NCBI RefSeq assembly: GCF_014203855.1
Contig: NZ_JACHJV010000002.1
Span: 1-64,000 of the forward strand
Source: Kitasatospora kifunensis
GTDB taxonomy: Bacteria; Actinomycetota; Actinomycetes; Streptomycetales; Streptomycetaceae
Length of the DNA: 64,000 nt
Direction of reading: 5' to 3'
How positions within the stretch are numbered: the first letter of the stretch is position 1; the number at the start of each line of letters is the position of its first letter. A program made the position numbers and the translations under genes. The notes below the pieces were generated by a model that was not told the origin of the DNA, searched no databases, and saw only the letters and a program-made list of their open reading frames with translations. Shown one piece after another: positions 51,949 to 61,006 of this stretch.

Positions 51949-53007
51949 TTACGGAACTGGTTCCTGCATCGTCGAGCAGTGGATGCCGCCACCGCCTGCC
52001 ATCAGGCGGTCGACATCGAGTTGGACGACGTCACGGCCGGGGAAGGCCGCTGCCAGGGTCTGCCTGGCGGCCGCGTCCTTGTAGCCGTCGCCGAACTGGG
52101 CGGCGATGACGGCGCCGTTGACGACGTGGAAGTTGAGGTAGGAGTCGACGAAGTCGGAGCGTCGCGAGCGGACGGTGTCCGGGCCCTCGACCCGGATGAC
52201 CTCCAGCCGGCGTCCGCGCGCGTCGGTCTGCGCGCTCAGGATGTCGAACTGCTCGCGCGCGTCCCGCGCCCAGACGTCGCCCCGACCGTCCGGCGGCAGC
52301 TGGACCAGCACCAGGCCCGGGCGCACGAAGCGGGAGGTGACGTCGATGTGGTCGTCGGTGATGTCCTTGCCCTTGATGCCGGGCACCCAGATCATCTTGT
52401 CCGCGCCGTACGCGTCGAGCACGGCCGCCTCGACATCGTCGCGGCTCCAGCCGCGGTTGCGGTTCTTGTTGACCAGGCTGCTCTCGGTCGCCATGACGGT
52501 GCCGTCACCGTCGGTCTCGATGCCGCCGCCCTCACCGACGAAGTCGGTGCGGATGAAGGGCAGGCCGTTCAGGCGGGCGAGGTTCTCGGCGACGTAGGCG
52601 TCGTCGGTGTGGACCTGCTTCCTGCCCCAGCCGTTGAAGTTCAGGCCGATGGCCTGGAGCCCGCCGCGACCGTCCCGCCGGAAGACCGGGGCGATGTCGC
52701 GCATCCACAGGTCGTCCGTCGGGATCGAGCCGATCACGTACACGCTGGGGCCGCAGGCGAGCCGGGCCTCCTCGACCGAGTAGTCGTCCGGTGCGCACAT
52801 GACCACGGGCTCGTATCGCGCGATCGTGCGGGCGATCAGTGCGATGTCCTCCTGCACTCCGCGTAGTTGACGTCCCCAGACCGACTTGCGTGACGGCCAG
52901 GACATCCAGGTCCGGGTGTGCGGGACGTCGTCCATGGGTACCCGGGGTCGCGGCGAGGCGCCGAAGAGGCGGTCACCGAGTGGGGGGCGCGGGTGCGGGT
53001 CGTACAT
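51949..53007 (-). CDS. Agmatine deiminase-family protein without signal (paralogue 3)
   Basis: 352 residues, opening MYDPHPRPPLGDRLFGASPR with no hydrophobic signal, so cytoplasmic unless the start is downstream. The core elements are TDDLWMRDIAP, GEGGGIETDGDG, DDHIDVTSRF and GGGGIHC (Cys344). The DDxxDxTSRF version of the His motif is shared with paralogue 5, while paralogues 1 and 2 share CLARF/ALARF, hinting at two subfamilies. It is first gene of the minus-strand operon, with a TetR-type operator overlapping its likely promoter about 130-150 bases upstream. Confidence 0.9.
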   Translation of the reverse strand: MYDPHPRPPLGDRLFGASPRPRVPMDDVPHTRTWMSWPSRKSVWGRQLRGVQEDIALIARTIARYEPVVMCAPDDYSVEEARLACGPSVYVIGSIPTDDLWMRDIAPVFRRDGRGGLQAIGLNFNGWGRKQVHTDDAYVAENLARLNGLPFIRTDFVGEGGGIETDGDGTVMATESSLVNKNRNRGWSRDDVEAAVLDAYGADKMIWVPGIKGKDITDDHIDVTSRFVRPGLVLVQLPPDGRGDVWARDAREQFDILSAQTDARGRRLEVIRVEGPDTVRSRRSDFVDSYLNFHVVNGAVIAAQFGDGYKDAAARQTLAAAFPGRDVVQLDVDRLMAGGGGIHCSTMQEPVP

Positions 53008-53124
53008 GGGGATCTCCAGATCGAGTATGGCTCGGCCTGCGGACGCCGGCGAACGCCCGGATCTGCGGGGAACCGGTCGGCAGGCTTGACACCTCTGGAT
53101 CTGCCGGGCCTGGCTGTGTGACCC

Positions 53125-53154
53125 ACTGTGACACTGACTGAAAAGTCAGTCAAG
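53125..53154 (-). promoter_or_regulatory. Promoter and TetR-type operator of the deiminase-urease operon
   Basis: On the minus strand, TTGACT (53153-53148) is a -35 element, 17 bases from a weak -10, CACAGT (53130-53125). The operator (53134-53154) contains CTTGACTGACTTTTCAGT, and its TGACTG/CAGTCA arms overlap the -35 and spacer, an arrangement that would block polymerase. Eighteen bases match the operator at 54510-54530 with one difference. The rest of 53008-53266 shows no gene. Confidence 0.65.
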
Positions 53155-53266
53155 TTTCGAGAGGCAGGAATGCGCGCGGTCTGACGTCCGGGGGGACTGG
53201 GTGGATCGGGCATCGAGGTGCCGGGCGTGGGGCCGGGCAGGTCGATTGCGTGGGGCCGGACAGGCC

Positions 53267-53845
53267 CTACGGGCGCAGGCGCGCCACCTCGGCGTCGATG
53301 GCGGTGGTCAGCAGGGCTCGGGCGTGGTCCAGCGGCAGGCAGCCGCTGAGCCAGCGCACGCTCAACCCCTCCAGCAGGGCGGTCAGCCGCTCGGCCGCGC
53401 CGGCCAGCGCCACCGCCGATCCCATGGGCTGGACCCGCCCGAGGATCTCGGCGATCTCCTGGACCCAGACGAGGGTGGCCCGGGCCAGGTCCTCGCGCAG
53501 GTCGGGTTCGAAGACCGCGCTGGCGCGCAGCTCTCCCCAGGCGATGCTGTTCTCCCGCACCTCGGCGGTGTCCTGGAGTTCCAGCAGCAGGGCCTGTTCC
53601 AACTCCTCGCGGGCGCTGAGGGGTTCGCCGCCCGCTTCGCGCTGCCTGGTGTAGCGCTCGGCGCGGTCGCTGATGAATTCGAGGGTCTGGCGAAGGATCC
53701 CCGTGCGGTCCTTGAAGTGGTAGTAGATCAGCGCGGTGGACACGCCGGCCTCCGCGGCGAGTTCCTCCACGCGAAGACCGCGGACCCCGCGCCGCGCGAT
53801 CACGCGCGCGGCGGCCTCCATGATTGCTGTTCTACGACCGGCCAT
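53267..53845 (-). CDS. TetR-family repressor (tandem copy 1)
   Basis: 192 residues. The N-terminal helix-turn-helix is clear: IMEAAARVIARRGVRGLRVEELAAEAGVSTALIYYHFKDRTGILRQTL. The effector-binding helices end in EGLSVRWLSGCLPLDHARALL. By eye it is nearly a duplicate of the neighbouring TetR, sharing long blocks such as AWGELRASAVFEPDLREDLARAT. Ligand pockets of TetR proteins often bind the pathway substrate, here plausibly a guanidino or polyamine compound. It lies between the deiminase-urease promoter and its own paralogue, and is co-directional with both. Confidence 0.9.
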   Translation of the reverse strand: MAGRRTAIMEAAARVIARRGVRGLRVEELAAEAGVSTALIYYHFKDRTGILRQTLEFISDRAERYTRQREAGGEPLSAREELEQALLLELQDTAEVRENSIAWGELRASAVFEPDLREDLARATLVWVQEIAEILGRVQPMGSAVALAGAAERLTALLEGLSVRWLSGCLPLDHARALLTTAIDAEVARLRP

Positions 53846-53915
53846 GGTCCGATACCCTACGCGACCTCCGAGCCGCGTACTGACCGGAATACCAGGAGGA
53901 CGCTGAGGAACGCGC

Positions 53916-54488
53916 TCAGCCGGCGGCCAGCTCGGCGTCGATGGCGCCTTCGAGCAGGCGTCGGGCGTGGTCCAGCGGCAGGCAGCCGCTGAGCCAGCGG
54001 ACGCTGAGGCCCTCGATGAGGGCCGTCAGCCGCTCCGCGGCGGCCGCGTGCGCCGGGGCCGTGCCCAGCGGATCGGCGCGGGCGAGCAGGTCGGCGATCT
54101 CGTGGACCCAGGTGTGGGTGGCCCTCGCCAGGTCCTCGCGCAGGTCGGGTTCGAAGACCGCGCTGGCGCGCAGTTCTCCCCAGGCCGTGCTGTTCTCCCG
54201 CACCTCGGGGGCGTCCTGGAGTTCCAGCAGCAGGACCTGCTCCAGGTCGGCGCGGGGGTCGTCGGGGCGCGTCTGGGGACTCTGCTCCGCGGTGTAGCGG
54301 TCGGCGCGGTCGCTGATGAACTCAAGGGTGCTGCGCAGTATCCCGGCCCGATCGGTGAAGTGGTAGTAGATCAGCGAGGTCGACACCCCCGCCTCCTGCG
54401 CCAGCTCGCCAACGCGCAGTCCGCGCACGCCGCGCCGCGCGATCACGCGGGTGGCTGCCTTGAGTATCTCTGTCCGACGGTCCGACAT
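53916..54488 (-). CDS. TetR-family repressor (tandem copy 2)
   Basis: 190 residues, with HTH region IARRGVRGLRVGELAQEAGVSTSLIYYHFTDRAGILRSTLEF and a C-terminal domain very like that of copy 1. It is divergent from the plus-strand deiminase-transporter operon; the shared operator starts 22 bases upstream of its ATG, so it should autoregulate. The gap to copy 1 is 70 bases without an obvious operator. The duplication may give two ligand specificities acting on one operator, or heterodimers. Confidence 0.9.
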   Translation of the reverse strand: MSDRRTEILKAATRVIARRGVRGLRVGELAQEAGVSTSLIYYHFTDRAGILRSTLEFISDRADRYTAEQSPQTRPDDPRADLEQVLLLELQDAPEVRENSTAWGELRASAVFEPDLREDLARATHTWVHEIADLLARADPLGTAPAHAAAAERLTALIEGLSVRWLSGCLPLDHARRLLEGAIDAELAAG

Positions 54489-54509
54489 GGGCCCACTCTA
54501 GCCGAAAGC

Positions 54510-54539
54510 CTTGACTGAATTTTCAGTTCGATGAAGGAT
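54510..54539 (+). promoter_or_regulatory. Promoter and TetR-type operator of the deiminase-ABC transporter operon
   Basis: TTGACT (54511-54516) and AAGGAT (54534-54539) are separated by 17 bases, a good actinomycete housekeeping promoter. The operator CTTGACTGAATTTTCAGT begins at 54510 and contains the perfect palindrome ACTGAATTTTCAGT, covering the -35 and spacer. It is the same element as at 53134-53154, with one difference over 18 bases. It lies between the divergent TetR copy 2 and aguA. Confidence 0.75.
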
Positions 54540-54663
54540 GCGGGGCACACCACACCTCCCGCCGACCGCGGGCCCGAGTGGCAGGCCGGTGAACCTTCCC
54601 AGCCTCAGCTGCCGGTCGGCTCGACCGGCTGATCACCCGCTACCCGAAGAGGAAGAGCCTGCC

Positions 54664-55674
54664 GTGACTTTCCGTATGCCCGCCGAATGGACCGAGCACG
54701 AGAACTGCCTGATGGCCTGGCCCGTCCGGCCCGACCTGTGGGGCCAGACCCTCGACGAGGTCAAGCACGAGTACGCCGCGGTCGCCCGTGCCATCGCGCG
54801 GTTCGAGCCGGTCACCATGGCGGCACCGCCCGGGTACGGCGACGAGGCCCGCGAGCGGTGCGGCGAGGGCGTCGCGGTCGTGGAACTGCCGATGGACGAC
54901 TCCTGGTTCCGCGACTCCGCGCCGATCTTCGTCCTGGACGAGAACGGCCGCCGCGCCGCCGTGGACTTCCGGTTCAACGCCTGGGGCCGCAAGCACCACC
55001 CCTGGGACGCCGACGACCGGGTGAGCGCGCTGCTCCTGGAGCACCTCGGTGTTCCGGTGATCCGCTCCGAGATGATCCTGGAAGGCGGTGCGATCACCGT
55101 CGACGGCGAAGGCACCCTGATCACCACCGAGCAGTGCCTGCTGCACCCCAACCGCAACCCGGGGATGAGCCGCGAGGAGATCGAGGCGGAGCTGAAGGCC
55201 CGGCTCGGCGTCACCAAGGTCATCTGGCTGCCCTACGGCGGGCTGCTGGACACCGAGACGGACGGGCACGTCGACGGCGTCTGCGCCTTCGTCGCCCCCG
55301 GCAAGGTCGTCGTCCAGCTGCCGGCCGATCCCGAGCACCCCGACTACGCGCGGATGCGCGCCAACCGCGCCGTCCTGGAGCACTCGAGGGACGCCCAGGG
55401 CCGTCCGTTCGAGATCGTCGACCTCCCGCAGGCCGCCTGGGTCGAGGTCGAGGGCAGGCGCACCGAGGTCGGTTACCTGAACTTCTACCTCGCCAACGGC
55501 GGCGTCGTGGTGCCCGTCGCGGACCACCCCGAGGACGAGGGCGCCCTGGCCGCGCTCGCCCGCGCCTACCCCGGCCGGAAGGTCGTCGGCGTGCGCGCCC
55601 GGGTCATCGCCTACGGCGGGGGCGGCGTCCACTGCATCACCCAGCAGGTCCCGGTCGCCCGCGCGAGCGCCTGA
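54664..55674 (+). CDS. aguA: Agmatine deiminase (cytoplasmic, most canonical paralogue)
   Basis: 336 residues from GTG 54664, nine bases after GAGGAAG. It starts directly with the family N-terminus FRMPAEWTEHENCLMAWPVR and has no signal. Catalytic elements: DDSWFRDSAP, LEGGAITVDGEG, DGHVDGVCAF and GGGGVHC with Cys324. This is the paralogue closest to bona fide agmatine deiminase, which yields N-carbamoylputrescine and ammonia; the usual next enzyme AguB (a nitrilase-type amidohydrolase) is not encoded in the window. It is first gene of a seven-gene operon with a peptide/nickel-type ABC transporter and another deiminase. Confidence 0.93.
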   Translation: MTFRMPAEWTEHENCLMAWPVRPDLWGQTLDEVKHEYAAVARAIARFEPVTMAAPPGYGDEARERCGEGVAVVELPMDDSWFRDSAPIFVLDENGRRAAVDFRFNAWGRKHHPWDADDRVSALLLEHLGVPVIRSEMILEGGAITVDGEGTLITTEQCLLHPNRNPGMSREEIEAELKARLGVTKVIWLPYGGLLDTETDGHVDGVCAFVAPGKVVVQLPADPEHPDYARMRANRAVLEHSRDAQGRPFEIVDLPQAAWVEVEGRRTEVGYLNFYLANGGVVVPVADHPEDEGALAALARAYPGRKVVGVRARVIAYGGGGVHCITQQVPVARASA

Positions 55675-55727
55675 CCCCCCCACACACCAGATACGGCATC
55701 CCACCAGAGACTGCAAAGGAAGCGCCG

Positions 55728-57389
55728 ATGCCCCCCACCCCGACGCGCCTGGAAAGACGCGGGAGGCACGCCAGCGGGATCACCCTGGCAGCCTCGGCCC
55801 TGAGCGCCTTCGCGCTGGTCACCGCCTGTGCGGGGCCACCGCGGACGAGTGGCCCCGGTGGCCGGAACCCCTACCCGCTGTCGGCGGGCACCCCGGCCGC
55901 GAAGGGCGAGATCGACTCCTTCAGCTGGGCCCTGTACGCCGAGCCGCCGACCCTGGACTACGTCCAGGCCTTCGACTACCCGCAGAACACCATCCTCTCC
56001 AACGTCTGCGAGAGCCTGATGCGTTGGACGCCGCAGCTGGGGGAGCAGCCCGGTCTGGCGCGGCAGGCCACCAACCCCGACCCCACCACCTGGGTCTTCG
56101 ACCTGCGCCCCGGCGTGAAGTTCCACGACGGCAGCGTGATGACCGCGGACGACGTGGTGTTCAGCCTGAACCGGCAGCGCAACCCCGACAGCGGCAGCGC
56201 GTGGGCGAACGTGTTCCAGAACGTTGACACCATCGCCAAGAGCGGACCGCTGCAGGTCACCGTCAAGCTCAAGACCCCCGACTCCCAGTTCCCGCAGTAC
56301 ATGGCCACCGCCGCCGGCGTGGTCGCCGGCGCCCGGGGTGTGCAGGCGGCGGGCAAGGACTACGGCACCAGCGGCAGCCTGGACTGCACCGGCCCCTACC
56401 AGCTCGGCACCTGGACCAAGGGCCAGTCGATCGAACTGGACCGCTTCGACGACTACTGGGGCGACAAGGCCAAGTCGAAGAAGGTCGTCTTCAAGTTCCT
56501 CACCGACCCCTCCGCCCGCACCAACGCCCTGCTCACCGGCGAGGCCGACGGCGGCTACCTCATCCCCACCGAGAGCTACGCCCGCCTGAAGGCCAGCAGC
56601 ACCGGCACCCTCTACTTCGGCGAGGGCCTGAGCACCGTCAACGTCAACGTCACCAACATGCACGGCCCGCTCGGTGACGTCCGGGTCCGCAAGGCGCTCT
56701 CGCTGGCCATCGACCGCGCCGGTTTCGTCAACACCGGCCTTGGCGGCAGCGGCACGGTGACCACCTCGCTGACCGCCAAGGCGGCCTGGGGCGCAGCGGA
56801 CCAGGCGACGCGGCAGACCGCCCTCGACGGCCTCCAGCCGACCGCGCCGGACATCGCCCAGGCCACCCAGCTGATCAAGGAGGCCGGTGCGAGCGGCAAG
56901 ACCCTCACCATGGCCACCAGTTCGATCGGCCAGGACGTCTCGCTGCTGGCCACGGCCGTGCAGTCGGCGGGCACCAGGATCGGGCTGAACATCCAGCTGA
57001 AGACGATCGCCCCGGACGCCTTCACCGCGCTGTTCACCGACCCCAAGGCGCGCGAGGGGATCGACATGTTCCCCGAGACGTACTACCTGTCCATCACCGA
57101 CCCGATGGACCTGCTCACCAACTTCCAGACCGGCTCCTACCAGAACTACGCCGGCTACAGCGACAAGGGCTACGACGACCTCGTCGAACAGGCCGTCGGC
57201 ACCTACGACCCGGCCCAGCGCCTGGCCATCGAGGCCAAGCTCAACAAGCAGGCCTCCGACCAGGACCTGTGGATCCCGGTCGCGGAGTGGCCGACCTCGC
57301 TGTTCATGAACAAGCGGATCACCGGCGCCCCGACCACGATCTCCTACATGTACTACCCGTGGGCGGCCGACGTGGGGGCGGCCAAGTGA
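55728..57389 (+). CDS. ABC transporter substrate-binding lipoprotein (SBP family 5)
   Basis: 553 residues from ATG 55728 after AAGGAAG. The signal peptide ends in LVTAC, a lipobox, so it is membrane-anchored outside. The mature part has the family 5 features GEIDSFSWALYAEPPTLDYVQ, WVFDLRPGVKFHDGSVMTADDVVFSLNR and VNVTNMHGPLGDVRVRKALSLAIDR. Family 5 proteins bind peptides, nickel chelates, opines, agropine-type guanidino compounds and others. The context suggests a guanidino/ureido ligand or nickel for the urease. Its stop overlaps the permease start by four bases. Confidence 0.93.
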   Translation: MPPTPTRLERRGRHASGITLAASALSAFALVTACAGPPRTSGPGGRNPYPLSAGTPAAKGEIDSFSWALYAEPPTLDYVQAFDYPQNTILSNVCESLMRWTPQLGEQPGLARQATNPDPTTWVFDLRPGVKFHDGSVMTADDVVFSLNRQRNPDSGSAWANVFQNVDTIAKSGPLQVTVKLKTPDSQFPQYMATAAGVVAGARGVQAAGKDYGTSGSLDCTGPYQLGTWTKGQSIELDRFDDYWGDKAKSKKVVFKFLTDPSARTNALLTGEADGGYLIPTESYARLKASSTGTLYFGEGLSTVNVNVTNMHGPLGDVRVRKALSLAIDRAGFVNTGLGGSGTVTTSLTAKAAWGAADQATRQTALDGLQPTAPDIAQATQLIKEAGASGKTLTMATSSIGQDVSLLATAVQSAGTRIGLNIQLKTIAPDAFTALFTDPKAREGIDMFPETYYLSITDPMDLLTNFQTGSYQNYAGYSDKGYDDLVEQAVGTYDPAQRLAIEAKLNKQASDQDLWIPVAEWPTSLFMNKRITGAPTTISYMYYPWAADVGAAK

Positions 57390-58345
57390 GCTTCGCGAGA
57401 TTCGCCGTCCGCCGGCTGCTGGAGATGGCCGCCACCCTGCTCGGCGCCTCCTTCGTGATCTTCGGTGCGATGTACCTGGCGCCGGGCGATCCGGCGAGCT
57501 TCCTGCTCTCCGGGCGCTCCGCCTCACCGGCCGCCCTGGCGGCGATCAACAGCCAGTACCACCTCGACGACCCGTTCGCCGTGCGGTACTTCCGCTGGCT
57601 CGGCCAGGTGCTGCAGGGCGACTTCGGGCGCTCGATCGAGTACCGCACCGACGTCTCGAAGCTGCTTGCCGACCGGCTGCCCAGCACCCTGCTGCTGGTC
57701 GTGATGGCACTGGTCCTGGTCGTCGTGGCGGGCCTCGCGCTCGGCTGGATCGGCGCGGTGCGCGGCGGGGCCACCGACTCGACGATCCTGGTCACCACCA
57801 CCATCGCGGTCGGCACCCCGTCCTTCGTGGCCGCCATCCTGCTCCAGGGACTCTTCTCCGTGCGCCTCGGCTGGTTCCCCACCAGCGGCACCGGCCAGGG
57901 CCTCGGGGACATGATCTGGCACCTCACCCTGCCCGCGATCGCCCTCGCCCTCTACCTGATCGGCATGCTCGCCCGGGTCACCCGCGCGGCCATGCTGGAG
58001 CAACTGGGCAGCGAGCACGTCGCCGTCGCCCGCAGCCGCGGCGTCCCGGAGCGGCAGGTGATCTGGCGCCACGTGTTCCGCAACGCGCTCGGCACCGTGC
58101 TCACCACCGGCGGCCTGATCGTCTCGACCCTGATCATCTGCACCGTCCTGGTGGAGTCCGCGTTCAGCATCGGCGGCATCGGACAGCTCCTCGAACTCGC
58201 CACCACCACCAAGGACTTCCCCACCGTCCAGGCCATCTCGCTGCTCATCGTCGGGCTGTTCATGACCGTGAACCTCATCGTCGACCTGCTCTTCCCGCTG
58301 GTCGATCCCACGGTCACCCTCGGCGCCCGGAGGTCCACCGCATGA
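57386..58345 (+). CDS. ABC transporter permease (DppB/OppB-like)
   Basis: 319 residues from a GTG that overlaps the binding-protein stop (GTGA). The typical first-permease plan is present: an N-terminal TM, then APGDPASFLLSGRSASPAALAAINSQYHLDDPFAVRYFRWL, and six TM segments. The EAA-type cytoplasmic loop is LARVTRAAMLEQLGSEHVAVARSRGVPERQVIWRHVFRNAL. It forms the channel with the next gene's product. Confidence 0.93.
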   Translation: MSFARFAVRRLLEMAATLLGASFVIFGAMYLAPGDPASFLLSGRSASPAALAAINSQYHLDDPFAVRYFRWLGQVLQGDFGRSIEYRTDVSKLLADRLPSTLLLVVMALVLVVVAGLALGWIGAVRGGATDSTILVTTTIAVGTPSFVAAILLQGLFSVRLGWFPTSGTGQGLGDMIWHLTLPAIALALYLIGMLARVTRAAMLEQLGSEHVAVARSRGVPERQVIWRHVFRNALGTVLTTGGLIVSTLIICTVLVESAFSIGGIGQLLELATTTKDFPTVQAISLLIVGLFMTVNLIVDLLFPLVDPTVTLGARRSTA

Positions 58346-59196
58346 CCACCGCCCTCATCCGCCGCCCCGGCCTCGCCCGCATCCGGGCCACCCGGCAACC
58401 GCTCCACCTGGCCTGTCTCGGCTTCGTCCTGCTGGTCGTCCTCGCGGCGCTGCTCGCGCCGTGGATCGCGCCGAGCGACCCGAACACGGTCGACCTCGGC
58501 AACGTGCTCGCCGGGCCGTCCGCCGAGCACCTGCTCGGCGTCGACGCCGCCGGCCGCGACACCCTCTCCCGGCTGCTGCTCGGCGCCCGCACCTCGCTGA
58601 TCGGCCCGCTCGGCGTCGTCGTCTTCTCCACCCTCGCCGGTGTCGCGGTCGGCGTCGCCGCGGGCTGGCGCGGAGGCTGGCTCGACTCCGTGCTCTCGCG
58701 CAGCACCGAACTCGTCTTCGCTTTCCCCGGCCTGCTGCTCGCGATCCTCATCGTCACGGTCTACGGCGAGGGACTGCTCGCCCCCGTCCTCGCCCTCGCG
58801 ATCGCCTACCTGCCCTACGTCTCCCGCCTGACCCGATCCCTGGTCCTCGCCGAGCGGATGCGCCCCTACGTCGCCGCCTACCAGGTCCAGGGCCACTCCT
58901 CCGTGCAGATCTGCCTGCGGCACGTCATCCCCAACATCGCCCCGGTGGTCCTGGCCCAGTCCACCATCAACTTCGGCTACGCCCTCATCGACCTCGCGGG
59001 CCTGTCCTACCTCGGACTCGGTGTCCCCGCGCTGACCCCCGACTGGGGCCGGATGGTCTTCGACGGCCAGACCGCCGTCCAACGCGGCTACCCGCTCTCC
59101 GCGATCCTGCCCTGCCTGGTGATCGTGCTGACCGTCGTCGCCTTCAACGTCGTCGGCGAACGCTGGGCCGACCAGGTCGCCAGGAGGGACCGTTGA
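58342..59196 (+). CDS. ABC transporter permease (DppC/OppC-like)
   Basis: 284 residues, ATG overlapping the preceding stop by four bases (ATGA). It carries the second-permease signature LAGPSAEHLLGVDAAGRDTLSRLLLGARTSL, six TM segments and the EAA loop around YVAAYQVQGHSSVQICLRHVIPNI, then GLSYLGLGVPALTPDWGRM. It pairs with the upstream permease. Confidence 0.93.
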   Translation: MTTALIRRPGLARIRATRQPLHLACLGFVLLVVLAALLAPWIAPSDPNTVDLGNVLAGPSAEHLLGVDAAGRDTLSRLLLGARTSLIGPLGVVVFSTLAGVAVGVAAGWRGGWLDSVLSRSTELVFAFPGLLLAILIVTVYGEGLLAPVLALAIAYLPYVSRLTRSLVLAERMRPYVAAYQVQGHSSVQICLRHVIPNIAPVVLAQSTINFGYALIDLAGLSYLGLGVPALTPDWGRMVFDGQTAVQRGYPLSAILPCLVIVLTVVAFNVVGERWADQVARRDR

Positions 59197-60200
59197 CCCG
59201 CACCCCCGACAACCCCGACAACCCCTACACCCTCGACATCAGGAACCTGCGCCTGCGCCTGCCCGACACCGCCCGGCCCGTCATCGACGGCGTCGACCTG
59301 CACGTCTCGGCCGGCGAGACCGTCGCCCTGGTGGGCGAGTCCGGCTCCGGCAAGACCCTGACCTCGCGAACCGTGCTCCGGCTGCTTCCCAAGGGGGCCG
59401 AGACCGAGGGCGAGGTCGACGTCGCCGGTCAGAACGTCCTCGCCCTGAACCCGCGGCAACTGCGCGCGCTGCGCACGGGCAAGGTCGCGATGATCTTCCA
59501 GGACCCGCGGGCCGCCATCAACCCGCTGCGCCGCGTCGGCGACTTCCTCACTGAGAGCGTCCGCCTGGCCGGCACCATGAACGAGGACGACGCCACCCTC
59601 CGCGCCGCCGAACTCCTGGAAGCCGTCGGCCTGGACGGCTCGGTCCTGCGCCGCTACCCCGGCCAGCTGTCCGGCGGCATGCTGCAACGCGTCATGATCG
59701 CCGCCGCCTTGATGGGCGACCCCGTCCTGCTCCTGGCCGACGAGCCCACCACCGCGCTCGACGTCACCAGCCAGGCGGAAGTGGTCGCGCTGATCGGCGA
59801 GTTGAAGGAGCGCTTCGACACCGGACTGCTCTTCGTCACCCACGACCTCGCTCTCGCCGCAGCCATCGGCGACCGGGTCTACGTGATGTACGCCGGACGG
59901 ATCGTGGAGACGGGCCCGGCCCGGACCCTGTTCGCCGACCCCCGCCACCCCTACACCCGCGCCCTGCTCGCCGCCACCCCGCGGCTGGCCGCCCCCGGCG
60001 CCCGGCTCGCGGCCATCGACGGACAACCACCGGATCTACGGCAGGAGTTGACCGGATGCGCGTTCGCCCCGCGCTGCCGCTTCGCGACCCAGCTGTGCAC
60101 CACGCAGGCTCCCGAGCAGCGGGCCGCTTCCGGTGCGCCCGGTCACCTGGCCGCGTGCCACCACAGCGACCGCCTCGCAGAGAGTGCTTCCGATGCCTGA
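59193..60200 (+). CDS. ABC transporter ATP-binding protein (DppD/OppD-like)
   Basis: 335 residues from TTG 59193, four bases of which overlap the permease stop; AGGAGGGA is directly upstream, supporting the rare start. Walker A GESGSGKT, signature LSGGMLQRV, Walker B LLLADEPTTALD and H-loop FVTHDLA are intact. The C-terminal oligopeptide-transporter extension includes CAFAPRCRFATQLC, the cysteine cluster that holds an iron-sulphur centre or metal in some DppD proteins. Confidence 0.93.
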   Translation: MTRTPDNPDNPYTLDIRNLRLRLPDTARPVIDGVDLHVSAGETVALVGESGSGKTLTSRTVLRLLPKGAETEGEVDVAGQNVLALNPRQLRALRTGKVAMIFQDPRAAINPLRRVGDFLTESVRLAGTMNEDDATLRAAELLEAVGLDGSVLRRYPGQLSGGMLQRVMIAAALMGDPVLLLADEPTTALDVTSQAEVVALIGELKERFDTGLLFVTHDLALAAAIGDRVYVMYAGRIVETGPARTLFADPRHPYTRALLAATPRLAAPGARLAAIDGQPPDLRQELTGCAFAPRCRFATQLCTTQAPEQRAASGAPGHLAACHHSDRLAESASDA

Positions 60201-60990
60201 CACCGTACTCGAAGTCACCGGCCTGCAACGGACGTTCGGTTCCGTTCGCGCGGTCGACGACGTCTCCTTCACGCTGCCCGAAGGCGGATCCCTCGGGATC
60301 GTCGGCGAGTCGGGCTCCGGCAAGACCACCACCGCCCGGATCATCGTCGGCCTGGAACAGGCCGACGCCGGAAAGGTGCTGCTGCACGGTCGCGACCGTA
60401 CCGAGCGCGCCGCCGGCAAGGCCCAACGCCTGGCGCGGGCCCGCCAGATCCAGTTGGTCTTCCAGGACCCCTACCTCTCCCTCGATCCGCGCACCAGCGT
60501 CGAGGCGGCCCTGCGCGAAGCCCTGCGCCTGCACTTCCCTGACATCGACCACGCCCGCCGGATCACCGAACTCCTCGACCAGGTCGGCCTCGGCAGCCGG
60601 GCAGCAAGTGCCCTGCCCCGCCAACTCTCCGGCGGCCAGCGCCAGCGCGTCGCCATCGCCCGAGCCCTGGCCGTCGAACCCGCGGTCATGGTCCTGGACG
60701 AGGCCGTCGCGGCCCTGGACGTCTCCGTGCAGGCGCAGGTCCTCAACCTGCTCGCCGACATCCGCGAACAGACCGGCATCGCCTACCTGTTCATCACCCA
60801 TGATCTCGGCGTCGTCCGCTGCGTCACCGGCGAGGTCATCGTCATGCGCCACGGCCGGATCGTCGAGTCAGGGCCCACCGCCGAGGTCCTGACCACGCCC
60901 CAACACCCTTACACCCGGCTGCTGCTGGACTCCGTGCCCCGACCGGGCTGGGACCCCCGGCAGATCGCCGCCGCCCGACGTTCCCTTTAG
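60193..60990 (+). CDS. ABC transporter ATP-binding protein (DppF/OppF-like)
   Basis: 265 residues, ATG eight bases inside the preceding gene. Walker A GESGSGKT, LSGGQRQRV signature, Walker B VMVLDEAVAALD and H-loop FITHDLG are present. The Walker B aspartate-glutamate is kept, though the usual PTSALD is AVAALD. It lacks most of the C-terminal cysteine extension of DppF relatives, making it short. It completes a five-component importer and is followed 16 bases later by deiminase paralogue 5. Confidence 0.92.
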   Translation: MPDTVLEVTGLQRTFGSVRAVDDVSFTLPEGGSLGIVGESGSGKTTTARIIVGLEQADAGKVLLHGRDRTERAAGKAQRLARARQIQLVFQDPYLSLDPRTSVEAALREALRLHFPDIDHARRITELLDQVGLGSRAASALPRQLSGGQRQRVAIARALAVEPAVMVLDEAVAALDVSVQAQVLNLLADIREQTGIAYLFITHDLGVVRCVTGEVIVMRHGRIVESGPTAEVLTTPQHPYTRLLLDSVPRPGWDPRQIAAARRSL

Positions 60991-61006
60991 ACAACTGGAG
61001 GCAGAC

